A DNA stretch of 39,492 bases from Halomonas sp. A11-A (GCF_003182195.1 NZ_QGTM01000026.1:1-39492), one strand, 5' to 3'; shown: positions 12,318-21,079, counted from the stretch's first letter. Notes: generated by a model not told the origin, from the sequence alone. A program made the numbers and translations.

Positions 12318-13717
12318 GCCTTCAGCGTCTTGAAGGCGTCGAGGGCTCGGGCCCGTGCCGCCTTGTGGTCGACGATGGGGGCGGGGTAGTCGACGCCACC
12401 GAGCAGGTCCCGGGGCGGCGCGTGACGGGCCTTCGCCGGCAGCCCGGCCAGCGTCGGCAGCCACTCGGCCAGGAAGGTGCCCTCGGGGTCGAACCGCTGG
12501 GACTGGGTGGTGGGGTTGAAGATACGGAAGTAGGGGGCGGCGTCGGTGCCGGTGGAGGCGGCCCACTGCCAGCCGCCGTTGTTGGCGCAGAACTCGCCGT
12601 CCACCAGGTGGCGCAGGAAGAAGGCCTCGCCGCGGCGCCAGTCGATCAGCAGGTGCTTCGAGAGGAACATGGCGGTGATCATGCGCAGGCGGTTGTGCAT
12701 CCAGCCGGTGGCGACGAGCTGGCGCATGGCGGCATCGACGATGGGGTAGCCGGTGCGCCCCTCGCACCAGGCGGCGAAGCCCTCGTCGTCGTCGCGCCAG
12801 GCCAGCGCCTCGGTATGGGTCTGGAAGGGGCGGTGGCGACACACCTGGGGGAAGCCCACCGCCACATGGCGGTAGAACTCGCGCCACACCAGCTCGTTGA
12901 CCCAGGCCACCAGGCCGGCATCGCCCTCGGCGAGGCGGCCGTCGTTCTCGGCCAGCACCGCCTGCAGGCACTGGCGGTGGGAGATCATGCCCAGCGTCAG
13001 GTAGGGGGAGAGCTCGCTGGTGCCGCGGATCGCCGGGAAGTCGCGCTGCCTGGCGTAGTGGCGGCCGCGGAAGCGCAGGAAGCGCTCCAGGCGGTCGGCG
13101 GCGGGGCCTTCGCCGGCGGGCCACTGGCGACCGTCGATGGGCGCATCCTTGAGCGCGGGCAGCGGGTCGTTGGCGATGCCGGTCTCGGCCTGGGGGGCGG
13201 GAGTGTCGGCCAGCGCCAGGCGCTCCGCCGTCAGCTGGCGATGCCAGCTTCTCGCGAAGGGGGTGAAGACGCCGTAGTAGTCGCCCTTGCCGGTGAGCAG
13301 CTCTCCCGGGGCGAAGGCCACGCTGTCGTGGTGGCCATGGGCCTCGAGCCGGGCGTCACGGAAGGCGGCGAGCACGGCGTTATCGCGGCGCTGCTCGTCC
13401 AGCGGGTACTCGTGGTTGAAGTGCAGGGCGCTGGCGCCGGTCTCCCGGGCGATGGCTAGCAGCGCCGCCGGGGACTCGCTGAAGTCCTCGATATCGCGGT
13501 GCAGCAGCGGGATGTTGAGCCCCGCGAGGGCCTCCTGGAGCGCGGCCACGCCTCGGGTGCGGAAGTCGAGCGGGGTGGCGCCGTGGCCGTGGCGCCGCCA
13601 GTGGGGCAAGGCGCGCAGGAAGACGGCGACCACCGGGCCGCGGGCGGCGGCCGCGGCCAGGGCGCGGTTGTCCTGCACGCGCAGGTCGCTGCGAAACCAC
13701 ATCAGGGAGTGAGTCAT
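12311..13717 (-). CDS. phrB: Deoxyribodipyrimidine photolyase
   Basis: This enzyme splits UV-induced cyclobutane pyrimidine dimers using blue light, with FADH and an antenna cofactor. It has 468 residues, normal for class I CPD photolyases. The N-terminal Rossmann-like antenna domain starts HSLMWFRSDLRVQDNRAL. The C-terminal FAD domain shows WVNELVWREFYRHV, TGYPIVDAAMRQL, GWMHNRLRMI and the CANNGGWQWAASTGTDAAPY region. It starts 7 bp after the stop of the MerR regulator gene, so they are co-transcribed. Its stop overlaps the truncated NTF2-like remnant. Confidence 0.96.
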   Translation of the reverse strand: MTHSLMWFRSDLRVQDNRALAAAAARGPVVAVFLRALPHWRRHGHGATPLDFRTRGVAALQEALAGLNIPLLHRDIEDFSESPAALLAIARETGASALHFNHEYPLDEQRRDNAVLAAFRDARLEAHGHHDSVAFAPGELLTGKGDYYGVFTPFARSWHRQLTAERLALADTPAPQAETGIANDPLPALKDAPIDGRQWPAGEGPAADRLERFLRFRGRHYARQRDFPAIRGTSELSPYLTLGMISHRQCLQAVLAENDGRLAEGDAGLVAWVNELVWREFYRHVAVGFPQVCRHRPFQTHTEALAWRDDDEGFAAWCEGRTGYPIVDAAMRQLVATGWMHNRLRMITAMFLSKHLLIDWRRGEAFFLRHLVDGEFCANNGGWQWAASTGTDAAPYFRIFNPTTQSQRFDPEGTFLAEWLPTLAGLPAKARHAPPRDLLGGVDYPAPIVDHKAARARALDAFKTLKAG

Positions 13718-13724
13718 GGTGCGC

Positions 13725-14657
13725 TCACTTCGCCATGGGCAGCAGGGCCGGGGGCAGCAGCTCGCCGAGCCGCACCATTGCCAGGCCCAGGTCGTCGCCC
13801 AGCACCGCGACGCCGCTCTCCGTCAGGTCGGCCTCGCGGATGCGGGCCACCGGGCCGCACAGCGTCAGCGGGACCTCGAGCTGCTCGGCCAGGCGCGGCA
13901 GCTGGCGCCGGACCAGGTCGCTGCGTCCGGCATGGCTGCCGGTCATCAGCACGCCGGCGGCGCCCAGCGCCTCCACCGCCAGGGGCACCTCGCCGAAGGG
14001 TAGCGGCGTGTCCAGCAGCGTCACCCGATAGCCGCGGTCGCTGGCCGCCAGGGCGGCCAGCAGCTGCCACAGGGTGCCGGGATCGTCGGGCAGCGGCACC
14101 ATCAGCAGCACCGGCCCCGGCGCCTGGCTGTTGGCGTGGTAGAGGCGGGTGCCGATGCGGGTGCGCAGGAAGGCCTCCAGGCTGAGGCGCTGCAGGGTAT
14201 CGCCGAGCCGCTCGCCCCAGCGCTCCTCGAGCGCCTGCACCACGGGCGCCCACAGCTCGGCGAGGCACACCGCCACCGGATAGAGCGAGAGCGACTGGGC
14301 GTAGAGGGTCTCCAGGCGCGCCAGGTCCAGGGCCTCCACCGCGGTGACCAGCTGCGCGCGCTGGCCCGGCCAGTCGCTGGCGTCGGCCGGCGGGGCCACG
14401 CTGGCCTCGGGTCGGTCGAGCAGCTCGCCCACCTGGCTGACCGGCACGCCGCGGTTGAGCCACTGCAGGATCTGCTCCACCCGCTCGATGTCTTCCCGGG
14501 CGTAGAGGCGGTGCCCCTTGGGGGTCCGCTGGGGCTTGATCAGCCCGTAGCGTCGCTCCCAGGCGCGCAGCGTCACCGAGTTCACGCCGGTGATGCGGGA
14601 TACCTCACGGATCGGGTAGAGGGGCGTATCGCTGGCATGCTGTGAGTGGTCGTTCAT
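13725..14657 (-). CDS. LitR/CarH-type MerR regulator lacking B12 ligands
   Basis: A 310-residue transcription factor with an N-terminal MerR winged helix (about 12-80; LYPIREVSRITGVNSVTLRA then WERRYGL) and a C-terminal cobalamin-binding-like domain. In CarH and LitR this architecture senses light through adenosylcobalamin. Here the usual DxHxxG-type motif reads PDDPGTL, with no His, and no Glu-His pair is seen in the preceding helical bundle (ERLGDTLQRLSLEAF), so it probably does not bind B12 in the known way. Some Pseudomonas homologues also lack the motif and are reported to act with a short LOV photosensor. The ATG at 14657 has GGGAGG 11 bases upstream; an upstream in-frame start at 14726 would add 23 unsupported residues. 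It lies just before phrB and behind a remnant of an FAD oxidoreductase, which supports a light-response role. Confidence 0.82.
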   Translation of the reverse strand: MNDHSQHASDTPLYPIREVSRITGVNSVTLRAWERRYGLIKPQRTPKGHRLYAREDIERVEQILQWLNRGVPVSQVGELLDRPEASVAPPADASDWPGQRAQLVTAVEALDLARLETLYAQSLSLYPVAVCLAELWAPVVQALEERWGERLGDTLQRLSLEAFLRTRIGTRLYHANSQAPGPVLLMVPLPDDPGTLWQLLAALAASDRGYRVTLLDTPLPFGEVPLAVEALGAAGVLMTGSHAGRSDLVRRQLPRLAEQLEVPLTLCGPVARIREADLTESGVAVLGDDLGLAMVRLGELLPPALLPMAK

Positions 14658-14733
14658 GGCGTGCAGGACCTCCCGATCCTGGAGGCGAGGGGTGTCTGGG
14701 CGGATGTCATGGCGAACTCCTGTCACGGTCGGT

Positions 14734-15009
<276 letters not shown>

Positions 15010-15027
15010 TCAGCTAGACTAGCAGAA

Positions 15028-15046
15028 GTGTACAACAGCTGTATAA
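15028..15046 (-). promoter_or_regulatory. Probable LitR/CarH operator: two 11-bp direct repeats
   Basis: On the minus strand TTATACAG (15046-15039) and TTGTACAC (15035-15028) are spaced exactly 11 bp apart. Both fit nTnnACAn, the element repeated every 11 bp in CarH operators. It lies in the divergent intergenic region between the remnant/litR/phrB operon and the TIGR01777 epimerase gene, where it could control both. Confidence 0.6.
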
Positions 15047-15102
15047 CCTAAGGCAGATACCCGTCATCCATTGGGCGTCACTACAGGTAACAGGAGAGCG
15101 CG

Positions 15103-16008
15103 ATGCGAGTGCTGATCACCGGCGGCAGCGGGTTCGTGGGGCAGCGGCTGTGCCAGCGCCTGGTCGAGGCGGGACATCGGCTGCTGGTGGTGTCTCGGGA
15201 CCCGGCGGCGGTGAAGGGGCGACTGCCCCCGGGGGCGGACATTCGCCGCTCGGTGCTGGATTTCGTGGACACCCCGCCGGAGGCCATCGTCAACCTGGCC
15301 GGCGAGTCCATCGCCGCCCGGCGCTGGAGCGACGATCAGAAGCAGCGGCTGATCGACTCGCGGGTCAACATCACCCGCGACCTGGTGATCCTCTGCGAGC
15401 AGCTCAAGGCCAGCAGCGGCGGAGCGCCTCGGGTGATGGTGTCGGGCTCGGCCATGGGCTACTACGGCGACCAGAAGGAGCGTGAGGTCAGCGAGGAGAC
15501 GCCACCCCACGACGAGTTTGCCCACCGGCTCTGCAAGCGCTGGGAAGACACCGCCCGCGAGGCGGCCGATTTCGGCACCCGGGTGGTGCTGCTGCGCATC
15601 GGCCTGGTGCTCGACAGCGGTGGCGGCAGCCTGCAGAAGATGCTGCCCCCCTTCAAGTTCGGGCTGGGAGGGCGCTTCGGCACGGGCAGGCAGTTCATAC
15701 CCTGGATCCACCGCGAGGACCTGGTGCGGGCGATCCTCTTCCTGCTCGACAACGACGAGCTCGAGGGCCCCTTCAACGGCAGCGCCCCCCATCCGGTGAC
15801 CAACGCCGAGTTCACCCGCACCCTGGCGAAGCAGCTCAGGCGCCCGGCCATCTTCCCGGTGCCGGCCATCGTGCTGGAGACCGCCTTCGGCGAGATGTCG
15901 CGGCTGCTGCTCACCGGCGCCGACATGCGCCCGAAGCGCCTCCAGGAGGCGGGCTTCCAATTCCGCTTCGAGACCCTGGACGCCGCCCTGGCGGATATCC
16001 TGGGCTGA
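15103..16008 (+). CDS. TIGR01777-family NAD(P)-dependent epimerase (YfcH-like)
   Basis: A 301-residue extended short-chain dehydrogenase-like protein of the YfcH/SDR39U1 type. The N-terminal nucleotide-binding motif is clear (MRVLITGGSGFVGQRL). Family signatures follow: IVNLAGESIAARRWSDDQK, SGSAMGYYGD, IPWIHREDLVRAI, and the C-terminal DUF1731-like segment RLLLTGADMRPKRLQEAGF. The substrate is unknown. It starts after AGGAG with normal spacing and is divergent from the regulator and photolyase operon with a shared operator between them. Related genes occur near LitR-type regulators elsewhere, so light control is plausible. It is convergent with rapA. Confidence 0.9.
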   Translation: MRVLITGGSGFVGQRLCQRLVEAGHRLLVVSRDPAAVKGRLPPGADIRRSVLDFVDTPPEAIVNLAGESIAARRWSDDQKQRLIDSRVNITRDLVILCEQLKASSGGAPRVMVSGSAMGYYGDQKEREVSEETPPHDEFAHRLCKRWEDTAREAADFGTRVVLLRIGLVLDSGGGSLQKMLPPFKFGLGGRFGTGRQFIPWIHREDLVRAILFLLDNDELEGPFNGSAPHPVTNAEFTRTLAKQLRRPAIFPVPAIVLETAFGEMSRLLLTGADMRPKRLQEAGFQFRFETLDAALADILG

Positions 16009-16066
16009 CGCCGAAAGCCCAGGATCAAGTAGCCAAGGGGCGCCGGGGAGAGGCTGAAGAGGAGAC

Positions 16067-19012
16067 CTATGCGTCTTCCCCCACCGTGACGATGACACGC
16101 ACCGAGTCCAGGCGCAGGCGGGTGCCCTCGATGGCCTCGTCCAGCGCCTGGCGTTCGGCGCGCAGCGCGCTGAGCTCGTCCTCGCGCACCGCCGGATTGT
16201 GGCGGGCCAGGGCCGTCAGGCGCGCCAGCTCTCCGTCCAGCGCATCGCGCATGCGCCCCTGGGCCGCCTCGGTGATGGAGGGCAGTTCGCGTTCCGCCTC
16301 GGCCTCGCCGCGCTCGAGCAGCTCGCGCAGCACCTCCAGGCGGCTGCGGATCAGGTCCCGCGCCATCGCCTTCTTGACCTTCTGCAGGTTCTTCGAGAGC
16401 CCGGTGAAGGAGATCTTGTCGGTCAGGTTGGCACCCGACTCGTCGAGCAGCACCCGCACCGCGGTGGGCGGCAGGAAGCGGTTGAGGTGCAGCTTCCTGG
16501 GGGCCGGGCAGTGGGTGCGGAACACCAGCTCGGCCATGATCCGCCCGGGGGGCAGCGCCGGGTGCCGGAGCAGCGCCAGGGCGGTGTTGCCCATGGTGCC
16601 GTCCAGGATCCGCCCCATCATCTCGCGCAGCAGCGGGTGCTCCCAGGAGAGCCGCTGGACATCGTCCCGGGAGAGCGCGCGCAGCCGCGAGAAGGTGGCC
16701 GAGAAGCCCTCCTCGCCCTTGGCCAGGCCGGGCAGGCCGTCAAGCATCTGGGGGCTCGGCAGCAGGTGCTGGATACCGCCGCCCAGCTCCTGGCTGTCGA
16801 CGCCGAAGATGTCCAGGGCCAGCTCCAGGTAGCGGGGCAGGGCGCGGTCCTCGTCCAGCTCCCGGATCGCCGCCGCCACCGCCTCGGCGCGGCCGGGGCG
16901 ACAGGCGTTGAGCTCCAGCAGGCGGTTGCGCCCGGCGTCGCGCTCGGCCAGGCGGCTCTCGAACAGCGCTCGGGTCTCCTCGATCACCTCCGCCATGCCC
17001 TCGTCTTCGAGCAGCGCCTCGGCCAGGGCGTCGCCGAAGGCATCGAAGATCTCGCTGCCGATGCCGTGGGGGGCGCTGAAGGCGTCCATGCCGTCGCGGT
17101 ACCAGCGCAGCAGCTTCTCGCCTGGGCTGGCCTCGAACACCGGCACGTGGATCTCGATGGCGTGACGCTGGCCGATGCGGTCCAGGCGGCCGATGCGCTG
17201 CTCCAGCTGGTCCGGGTGCAGCGGCAGGTCGAACATCACCAAGTGGCGGCAGAACTGGAAGTTGCGCCCCTCGGAGCCGATCTCCGAGCAGACCAGCACC
17301 TGGCAGCCCTCCTCCTCGTCGGCGAAGGCCGCCGCGGCGCGGTCGCGCTCCACCAGGGAGAGCCCCTCGTGGAACACCGGCGCGTGGTAGCCGCCCAGCA
17401 CGCGCAGCGCCTCGGCCAGGCCCTGGGCGGTCTCGCGGTCGTGGGCGATCACCAGCACCTTGTCGCCGGCGAGCCCCCCCTCGCCGTCGTCGGCCAGCCG
17501 CTCCAGCAGCCAGTTGACCCGCGGGTCGATCTGCCACCAGGGCTCCTCGTTGAGGGGGTCGTCGGCAAGTGCCCGGTACATGGCGTCCAGGTAGATCAGC
17601 ACCTCGGGGTGGTCGAGGCCGGTCTCGATCAGCAGCTCGTCCAGGTAGTCCTCGTCGCGCGCAAGCTTGCGCAGCACCCGGCGGTAGGCGGAGGGCGGGG
17701 TGAGCTCGGTGACGTGCAAGCGCCGCTCCGGGAAGCCGCCCACGTGGCGGCGGCTGTTGCGGAACATTACCCGGCCGGTGCCGTGGCGATCGAGCAGCTG
17801 GTCGCGCAGCTGGTCCCGGGCGGCGACGTGCTGGGCCTCGCTGGCCTCGGGGTTGGCCAGGGTGGCGAGCAGCGCCAGGCTGTCGGCCTCCTCGATCACC
17901 GCGGCGACCCGGTCCCGATCCGCGTCATCGCCCGGCAGGCGCTCCAGGGCATCGATCGCCTCGGCCACCTCCACGTAGTGGGCCTCCTCCTCGCGGAAGC
18001 GCTCGAGGCTGTGGTAGCGGTCCGGGTCGAGCAGGCGCAGGCGGGCGAAGTGGCTCGCCACCCCCATCTGCTCGGGGGTGGCGGTGAGCAGCAGCACCCC
18101 CTCGCTCTCGCCGGCCAGGCGCGCCACGCAGGCGTAGCCGGGGCCCATCTGCTCCTCGCTCCAGTCCAGGTGGTGGGCCTCGTCGACGATCAGCAGGTCC
18201 CAGGCGCAGGCCAGCGCCTGGCTCTGGCGGTGGGGGTTGGCGAACAGCCAGTCCTGGCTGGCCAGGATGATCTGGCCGGCCTCGAAGGGGTTGGCATCGC
18301 CGTGGGCCTGGCTCTGCTGTTCGTCGAGCAGGGTCACCTCGAGGGCGAAGCGGCGCAGCAGCTCCACCAGCCACTGGTGGCAGAGGCTTGCCGGCACCAG
18401 GATCAGCGCCCGCTCGGCGCGCCCGGTGAGCAGCAGGCGGTGCAGGATCAGCCCCGCCTCGATGGTCTTGCCGAGCCCCACCTCGTCGGCCAGCAGCACC
18501 CGGGGGGCATGGCGCCGGGAGACCTCGTCGGCGATGTAGAGCTGGTGCGGGATCAGGTCGATGCGCGGCCCGGCCAGGCCCAGCGCCGGGTTCTGCTCGA
18601 TGCGGTGGTGGTGGTGCAGGGTGCGGAAGCGCAGCTCGAACCAGTCGTTGCGGTCCACCTGGCCGGTGAGCAGGCGGTCGCGGGCCTGGTCGAACTGCAT
18701 GGTGTCGGCGAGCCGTGCCTCGGGCAGCTCGGTGAGCTCGCCCCGCTCGTCCTCGCCGATGTAGACGATCAGGCCGCCGAGCTCCTTGGTGTCGTCCACG
18801 GTCAGGGTCCAGCCCTCGGCGGCGCGGATGCGGTCGCCGCTGCCGAACACCACCCGGGTCAGCGGAGCCTGGCGGCTGCTGTAGGTGCGGGTTTCCTGGC
18901 TGGCGCCGAACAGCACGGTGACGCTGCGCGCATCGCAGCTCAGGATGGTGCCCAGGCCGAGTTCGGCCTCGCCGTCGCTGATCCAGCGCTGGCCGGGGGA
19001 GAAGTCGCTCAT
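16067..19012 (-). CDS. rapA: RNA polymerase-associated SNF2 ATPase RapA
   Basis: RapA is a Swi2/Snf2-family ATPase that binds RNA polymerase and helps it recycle after termination. It has 981 residues, against 968 in E. coli. N-terminal Tudor-like domains (about 1-110) precede the helicase: Walker A LLADEVGLGKTIEAG near 170, DEAHHL near 275, LLTATPEQMG near 300, and the second RecA lobe with SEIGSEGRNFQFCRHLVMFD and QRIGRLDRIGQ near 570-615. A long C-terminal RapA-specific region follows. The ATG at 19012 has GAGG upstream. It is transcribed alone. The long frame on its opposite strand is a shadow. Confidence 0.96.
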   Translation of the reverse strand: MSDFSPGQRWISDGEAELGLGTILSCDARSVTVLFGASQETRTYSSRQAPLTRVVFGSGDRIRAAEGWTLTVDDTKELGGLIVYIGEDERGELTELPEARLADTMQFDQARDRLLTGQVDRNDWFELRFRTLHHHHRIEQNPALGLAGPRIDLIPHQLYIADEVSRRHAPRVLLADEVGLGKTIEAGLILHRLLLTGRAERALILVPASLCHQWLVELLRRFALEVTLLDEQQSQAHGDANPFEAGQIILASQDWLFANPHRQSQALACAWDLLIVDEAHHLDWSEEQMGPGYACVARLAGESEGVLLLTATPEQMGVASHFARLRLLDPDRYHSLERFREEEAHYVEVAEAIDALERLPGDDADRDRVAAVIEEADSLALLATLANPEASEAQHVAARDQLRDQLLDRHGTGRVMFRNSRRHVGGFPERRLHVTELTPPSAYRRVLRKLARDEDYLDELLIETGLDHPEVLIYLDAMYRALADDPLNEEPWWQIDPRVNWLLERLADDGEGGLAGDKVLVIAHDRETAQGLAEALRVLGGYHAPVFHEGLSLVERDRAAAAFADEEEGCQVLVCSEIGSEGRNFQFCRHLVMFDLPLHPDQLEQRIGRLDRIGQRHAIEIHVPVFEASPGEKLLRWYRDGMDAFSAPHGIGSEIFDAFGDALAEALLEDEGMAEVIEETRALFESRLAERDAGRNRLLELNACRPGRAEAVAAAIRELDEDRALPRYLELALDIFGVDSQELGGGIQHLLPSPQMLDGLPGLAKGEEGFSATFSRLRALSRDDVQRLSWEHPLLREMMGRILDGTMGNTALALLRHPALPPGRIMAELVFRTHCPAPRKLHLNRFLPPTAVRVLLDESGANLTDKISFTGLSKNLQKVKKAMARDLIRSRLEVLRELLERGEAEAERELPSITEAAQGRMRDALDGELARLTALARHNPAVREDELSALRAERQALDEAIEGTRLRLDSVRVIVTVGEDA

Positions 19013-19085
19013 GATGCCTCGGAGGATGCTGAAGAGTGGGTGCGCTCATGGCCGCCGGGACGGGGCGGGCCGAACAGGGCGCGGT

Positions 19086-19114
19086 ATCTTACAGCAAAGG
19101 GCGGCGCGGCTTAA
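19086..19114 (-). promoter_or_regulatory. Possible rapA promoter
   Basis: On the minus strand TTAAGC (19114-19109) and TAAGAT (19091-19086) are 17 bp apart, about 75 bp before the rapA ATG. The spacing is ideal and the boxes are moderate. Confidence 0.4.
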
Positions 19115-19159
19115 GCGTGGTGATTCGTCTCGGGCCGTTGCTCGAGGCTATTCCGGCGA

Positions 19160-19230
19160 CAGGCCCTCGAGGGGGCGCTGTGAATACATCCCTGTACGCT
19201 ACCGATGCCATCCCTGGCATAGGACCCCCT
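19160..19230. repeat. Intergenic repeat-like sequence between rapA and tlpA
   Basis: The 299-bp gap 19013-19311 holds no gene that I can support. Inside it, GAATACATCCCTGTACGC and GCCATCCCTGGCATAGG share CATCCCTG and lie close together. From memory, this resembles dispersed intergenic repeats of halomonads. A search of the genome would decide. Confidence 0.3.
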
Positions 19231-19311
19231 CTCCGGCCTGCCCCCGGCGCCTCTCGCTGCAGGCAACTGCAACAGAGTCTGTCGCGTCGGGCCATACCGA
19301 TGGGGCGTGGC

Positions 19312-20112
19312 TCAGTGGCGGTCCAGCCAGGCGCCGAGCTGGGCCCGAGATAGCTCGCCCACGTGGCGCTCCACGGCGCGCCCGGAGGCGTCGAACAGCA
19401 GCGTGGTCGGCAGCCCCGGCGCCTCCAGCAGCACCATCAGCTCCTGGCGCGGATCGAGCAGCGGGTAGCGGAACTCGAGCCCCTGGTCGTCCAGGTAGCG
19501 GATCACCTGCAGCAGCTCCTCGCCCTGGTTGGCCACCACCACGGTGACGCCGTCGCGGGCGTCGGCCTCGGCCAGCAGTGGCATCTCGCGCAGGCAGGGC
19601 GGGCACCAGGTGGCCCACAGGTTGAGCACCACCGTCTCGCCCTGCAGGTCGCGCAGATTGACGGTCTCGCCGTCGAGGGTCTCCAGGGCGATATCGGGCA
19701 GCTCGTCGATGGTCAGGCCGCTGCCCAGGGGGGCCAGCGTCACCATCACCAGCCACAGGCTCGCCGCCCCCACGGTCAGCGCCATGGCGCCGATCAGCCG
19801 CAGCAGGTGATGGCGCAGGGCCCAGCCGGTCCACAGCAGCGCAGCCACCAGCCCCCACAGGCCGTGGAAGCCCGGCTGCCACAGCTTGAGGATATCCAGG
19901 GGGGCCGCGGCATAGGCCTCCAGGTGCAGCAGCACATGGCCGGTGCGCGCCCCCACCAGCCAGGCCAGCACCAGGCCGTTGAACCAGCGGGCGTGCTCGC
20001 CCCGCGGTAGTCCCAGCAGCCAGGCGCTCAGCGCCAGCAGCAGCAGGGCGGCGCCCAGCGCGTAGAGGCGCGGCACCGAGAGCAGCACGGGGCCGAGGGC
20101 GATGGCATCCAT
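19312..20112 (-). CDS. Lgt-like membrane domain fused to a TlpA-type thioredoxin
   Basis: A 266-residue protein. The N-terminal half has several membrane helices and a stretch (WFNGLVLAWLVGARTGHVLL to LKLWQPGFHGLWG, about 50-105) that resembles part of prolipoprotein diacylglyceryl transferase without its full length. The C-terminal half (about 140-266) is a TlpA/ResA-like thioredoxin fold facing the periplasm, with the redox motif WCPPC in VVLNLWATWCPPCLREMPLL and a cis-Pro loop GLPTTLLFD. It probably reduces disulfides outside the membrane; the partner is unknown. The ATG at 20112 has AGGAG 8 bases before it, so the 37 upstream in-frame residues are left out. Confidence 0.82.
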   Translation of the reverse strand: MDAIALGPVLLSVPRLYALGAALLLLALSAWLLGLPRGEHARWFNGLVLAWLVGARTGHVLLHLEAYAAAPLDILKLWQPGFHGLWGLVAALLWTGWALRHHLLRLIGAMALTVGAASLWLVMVTLAPLGSGLTIDELPDIALETLDGETVNLRDLQGETVVLNLWATWCPPCLREMPLLAEADARDGVTVVVANQGEELLQVIRYLDDQGLEFRYPLLDPRQELMVLLEAPGLPTTLLFDASGRAVERHVGELSRAQLGAWLDRH

Positions 20113-20281
20113 GGGGCGGGCTCCTGTGTGGTGGAGGAATGGGGGCGATGGGGTCGGCGGCTGCGGCGCGAGCGGGTACACTGGGGCACTCGAGCGCCGC
20201 CGCGGCGCCTCTGGCCCTGCCAAGCCTACTGCCGGGCGGCAGGGCTGTCATCCGTCCGCCACCCTCGTCACGGGAGCCTGC

Positions 20282-20521
20282 ATGGCCAAGCCTGCCTTCG
20301 ACACCCTGCGCGCCCTGGCCATCGCCAGCCAGGCGCTGGGCTTCATCCTGATCATCACCCTGGAGACGATGATGGGCGATGCCGCCCGCTACTGGCAGGG
20401 CTGGACCCTGGCGGCCATGGTCGCCACCGCGCTCGGCATCGCCCTGGTGCGGCTCTATCGCCGCAACAAGGCGCGCAAGGCGCTGGCGCGACGGCTCGCC
20501 GACGACGATGGCGATGCCTGA
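20282..20521 (+). CDS. Small two-helix membrane protein of unknown function
   Basis: A 79-residue protein with two hydrophobic segments (about 10-30, IASQALGFILIITLE; and 42-58, LAAMVATALGIALVRLY), followed by an Arg/Lys-rich cytoplasmic stretch and an acidic end (DDDGDA). The ATG follows GGGAG at good spacing and codon use is like that of its neighbours. It is divergent from the Lgt/TlpA gene. I do not recognise a family. Confidence 0.6.
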   Translation: MAKPAFDTLRALAIASQALGFILIITLETMMGDAARYWQGWTLAAMVATALGIALVRLYRRNKARKALARRLADDDGDA

Positions 20522-20669
20522 GCCGTGGCGGCCCGCCGCCGCGCGTGCACACCACGGCGCTGCCGCCCTGGGAGGTCGCCGAAACCCCCTGGGCCGCTGA
20601 CCCGCCTGCTGCGGCCGGAGCGCTGGCTGTAGCGCGCCGCCCGTCGAGACGCGAGCAAGGAGAGGCGCG

Positions 20670-20840
20670 ATGAATGACCCCCAGACCCGCGATGCCGATC
20701 CTCGGCTTCGGCTGGGCGGCTTGATCCAGGACATTGCCGAAACCGGCATAGGGGCTAGATACATCTCTCCTAATCGGCCACAAATGTCCCATCAGGCAGT
20801 TTGTGGCCGATATTCGGTTTGCGTCTTGGGGGCCCCGTAA
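20670..20840 (+). pseudogene. Small ORF probably cut by an insertion element
   Basis: AAGGAGAGG lies just before an ATG at 20670. The frame reads MNDPQTRDADPRLRLGGLIQ, then DIAETGIGARYIS, and then runs into sequence belonging to the IS110-like remnant, ending at a TAA at 20838-20840. The good ribosome site and the change of character near 20755-20770 suggest the 5' end of a gene interrupted by the element. The family is not recognised. The 148 bases before it (20522-20669) hold nothing I can support. Confidence 0.3.
20774..20810. repeat. Perfect 11-bp inverted repeat at the end of the IS remnant
   Basis: TCGGCCACAAA (20774-20784) and TTTGTGGCCGA (20800-20810) surround 15 bases that include the transposase stop codon. 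Elements of the IS1111 group within IS110 carry sub-terminal inverted repeats, so this may be one end of the element or a hairpin terminator. Confidence 0.5.
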
Positions 20841-20992
20841 GCGATATGGATCAGCTTACGCATTGCTGCCCCCAAGGCCGCCATCTTGCTCTTGCTCTTT
20901 CCTGTAAGACGTTGATATAACGCCGCGACATCGGGATTTCGCCTCAACCCAACGACGGCTGCCATGTACAAGACCCTACTGGTTCCCGCCGA
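20792..20992 (-). pseudogene. IS110-family transposase, C-terminal remnant
   Basis: The minus strand reads SAGTSRVLYMAAVVGLRRNP and continues DVAALYQRLTGKSKSKMAA, LGAAMRKLIHIAYGAPKTQT to a TGA at 20792. This is the typical end of IS110/IS1111 transposases (R.ALYM.A.VA.RHNP..., KMAALGAAMRKLLHIAYGVLK). Only about 65 codons remain. Sequence upstream of 20992 loses the similarity, so the catalytic DEDD part is gone. It lies between the small ORF at 20670 and tRNA-Pro. It was found by manual translation. Confidence 0.75.
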
Positions 20993-21051
20993 CTCACCGC
21001 CCAGCGAAAGGATGAAGATGCCTGGGGGGGGAACAAGTCAGGCACACGAAA

Positions 21052-21079
21052 AAGGCCTTGCGGATAACCGCAAGGCCTT
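21052..21079 (-). terminator. Rho-independent terminator of tRNA-Pro
   Basis: AAGGCCTTGCGG and CCGCAAGGCCTT form a 12-bp stem with a 4-base loop. On the minus strand it is followed by a T run (CCTTTTTCG), just downstream of the tRNA 3' end. Confidence 0.85.

Noticed and set aside
12210..13124. A 304-codon minus-strand frame overlapping phrB
   Set aside because: Only its last 34 codons, beyond the phrB stop, have real similarity (NTF2-like). The rest is phrB read in the wrong frame.
16199..19114. A 971-codon open frame opposite rapA
   Set aside because: It mirrors rapA codon structure in a high-GC gene, with low-complexity Gln/Leu/His/Gly content and no domain. It is a shadow frame.
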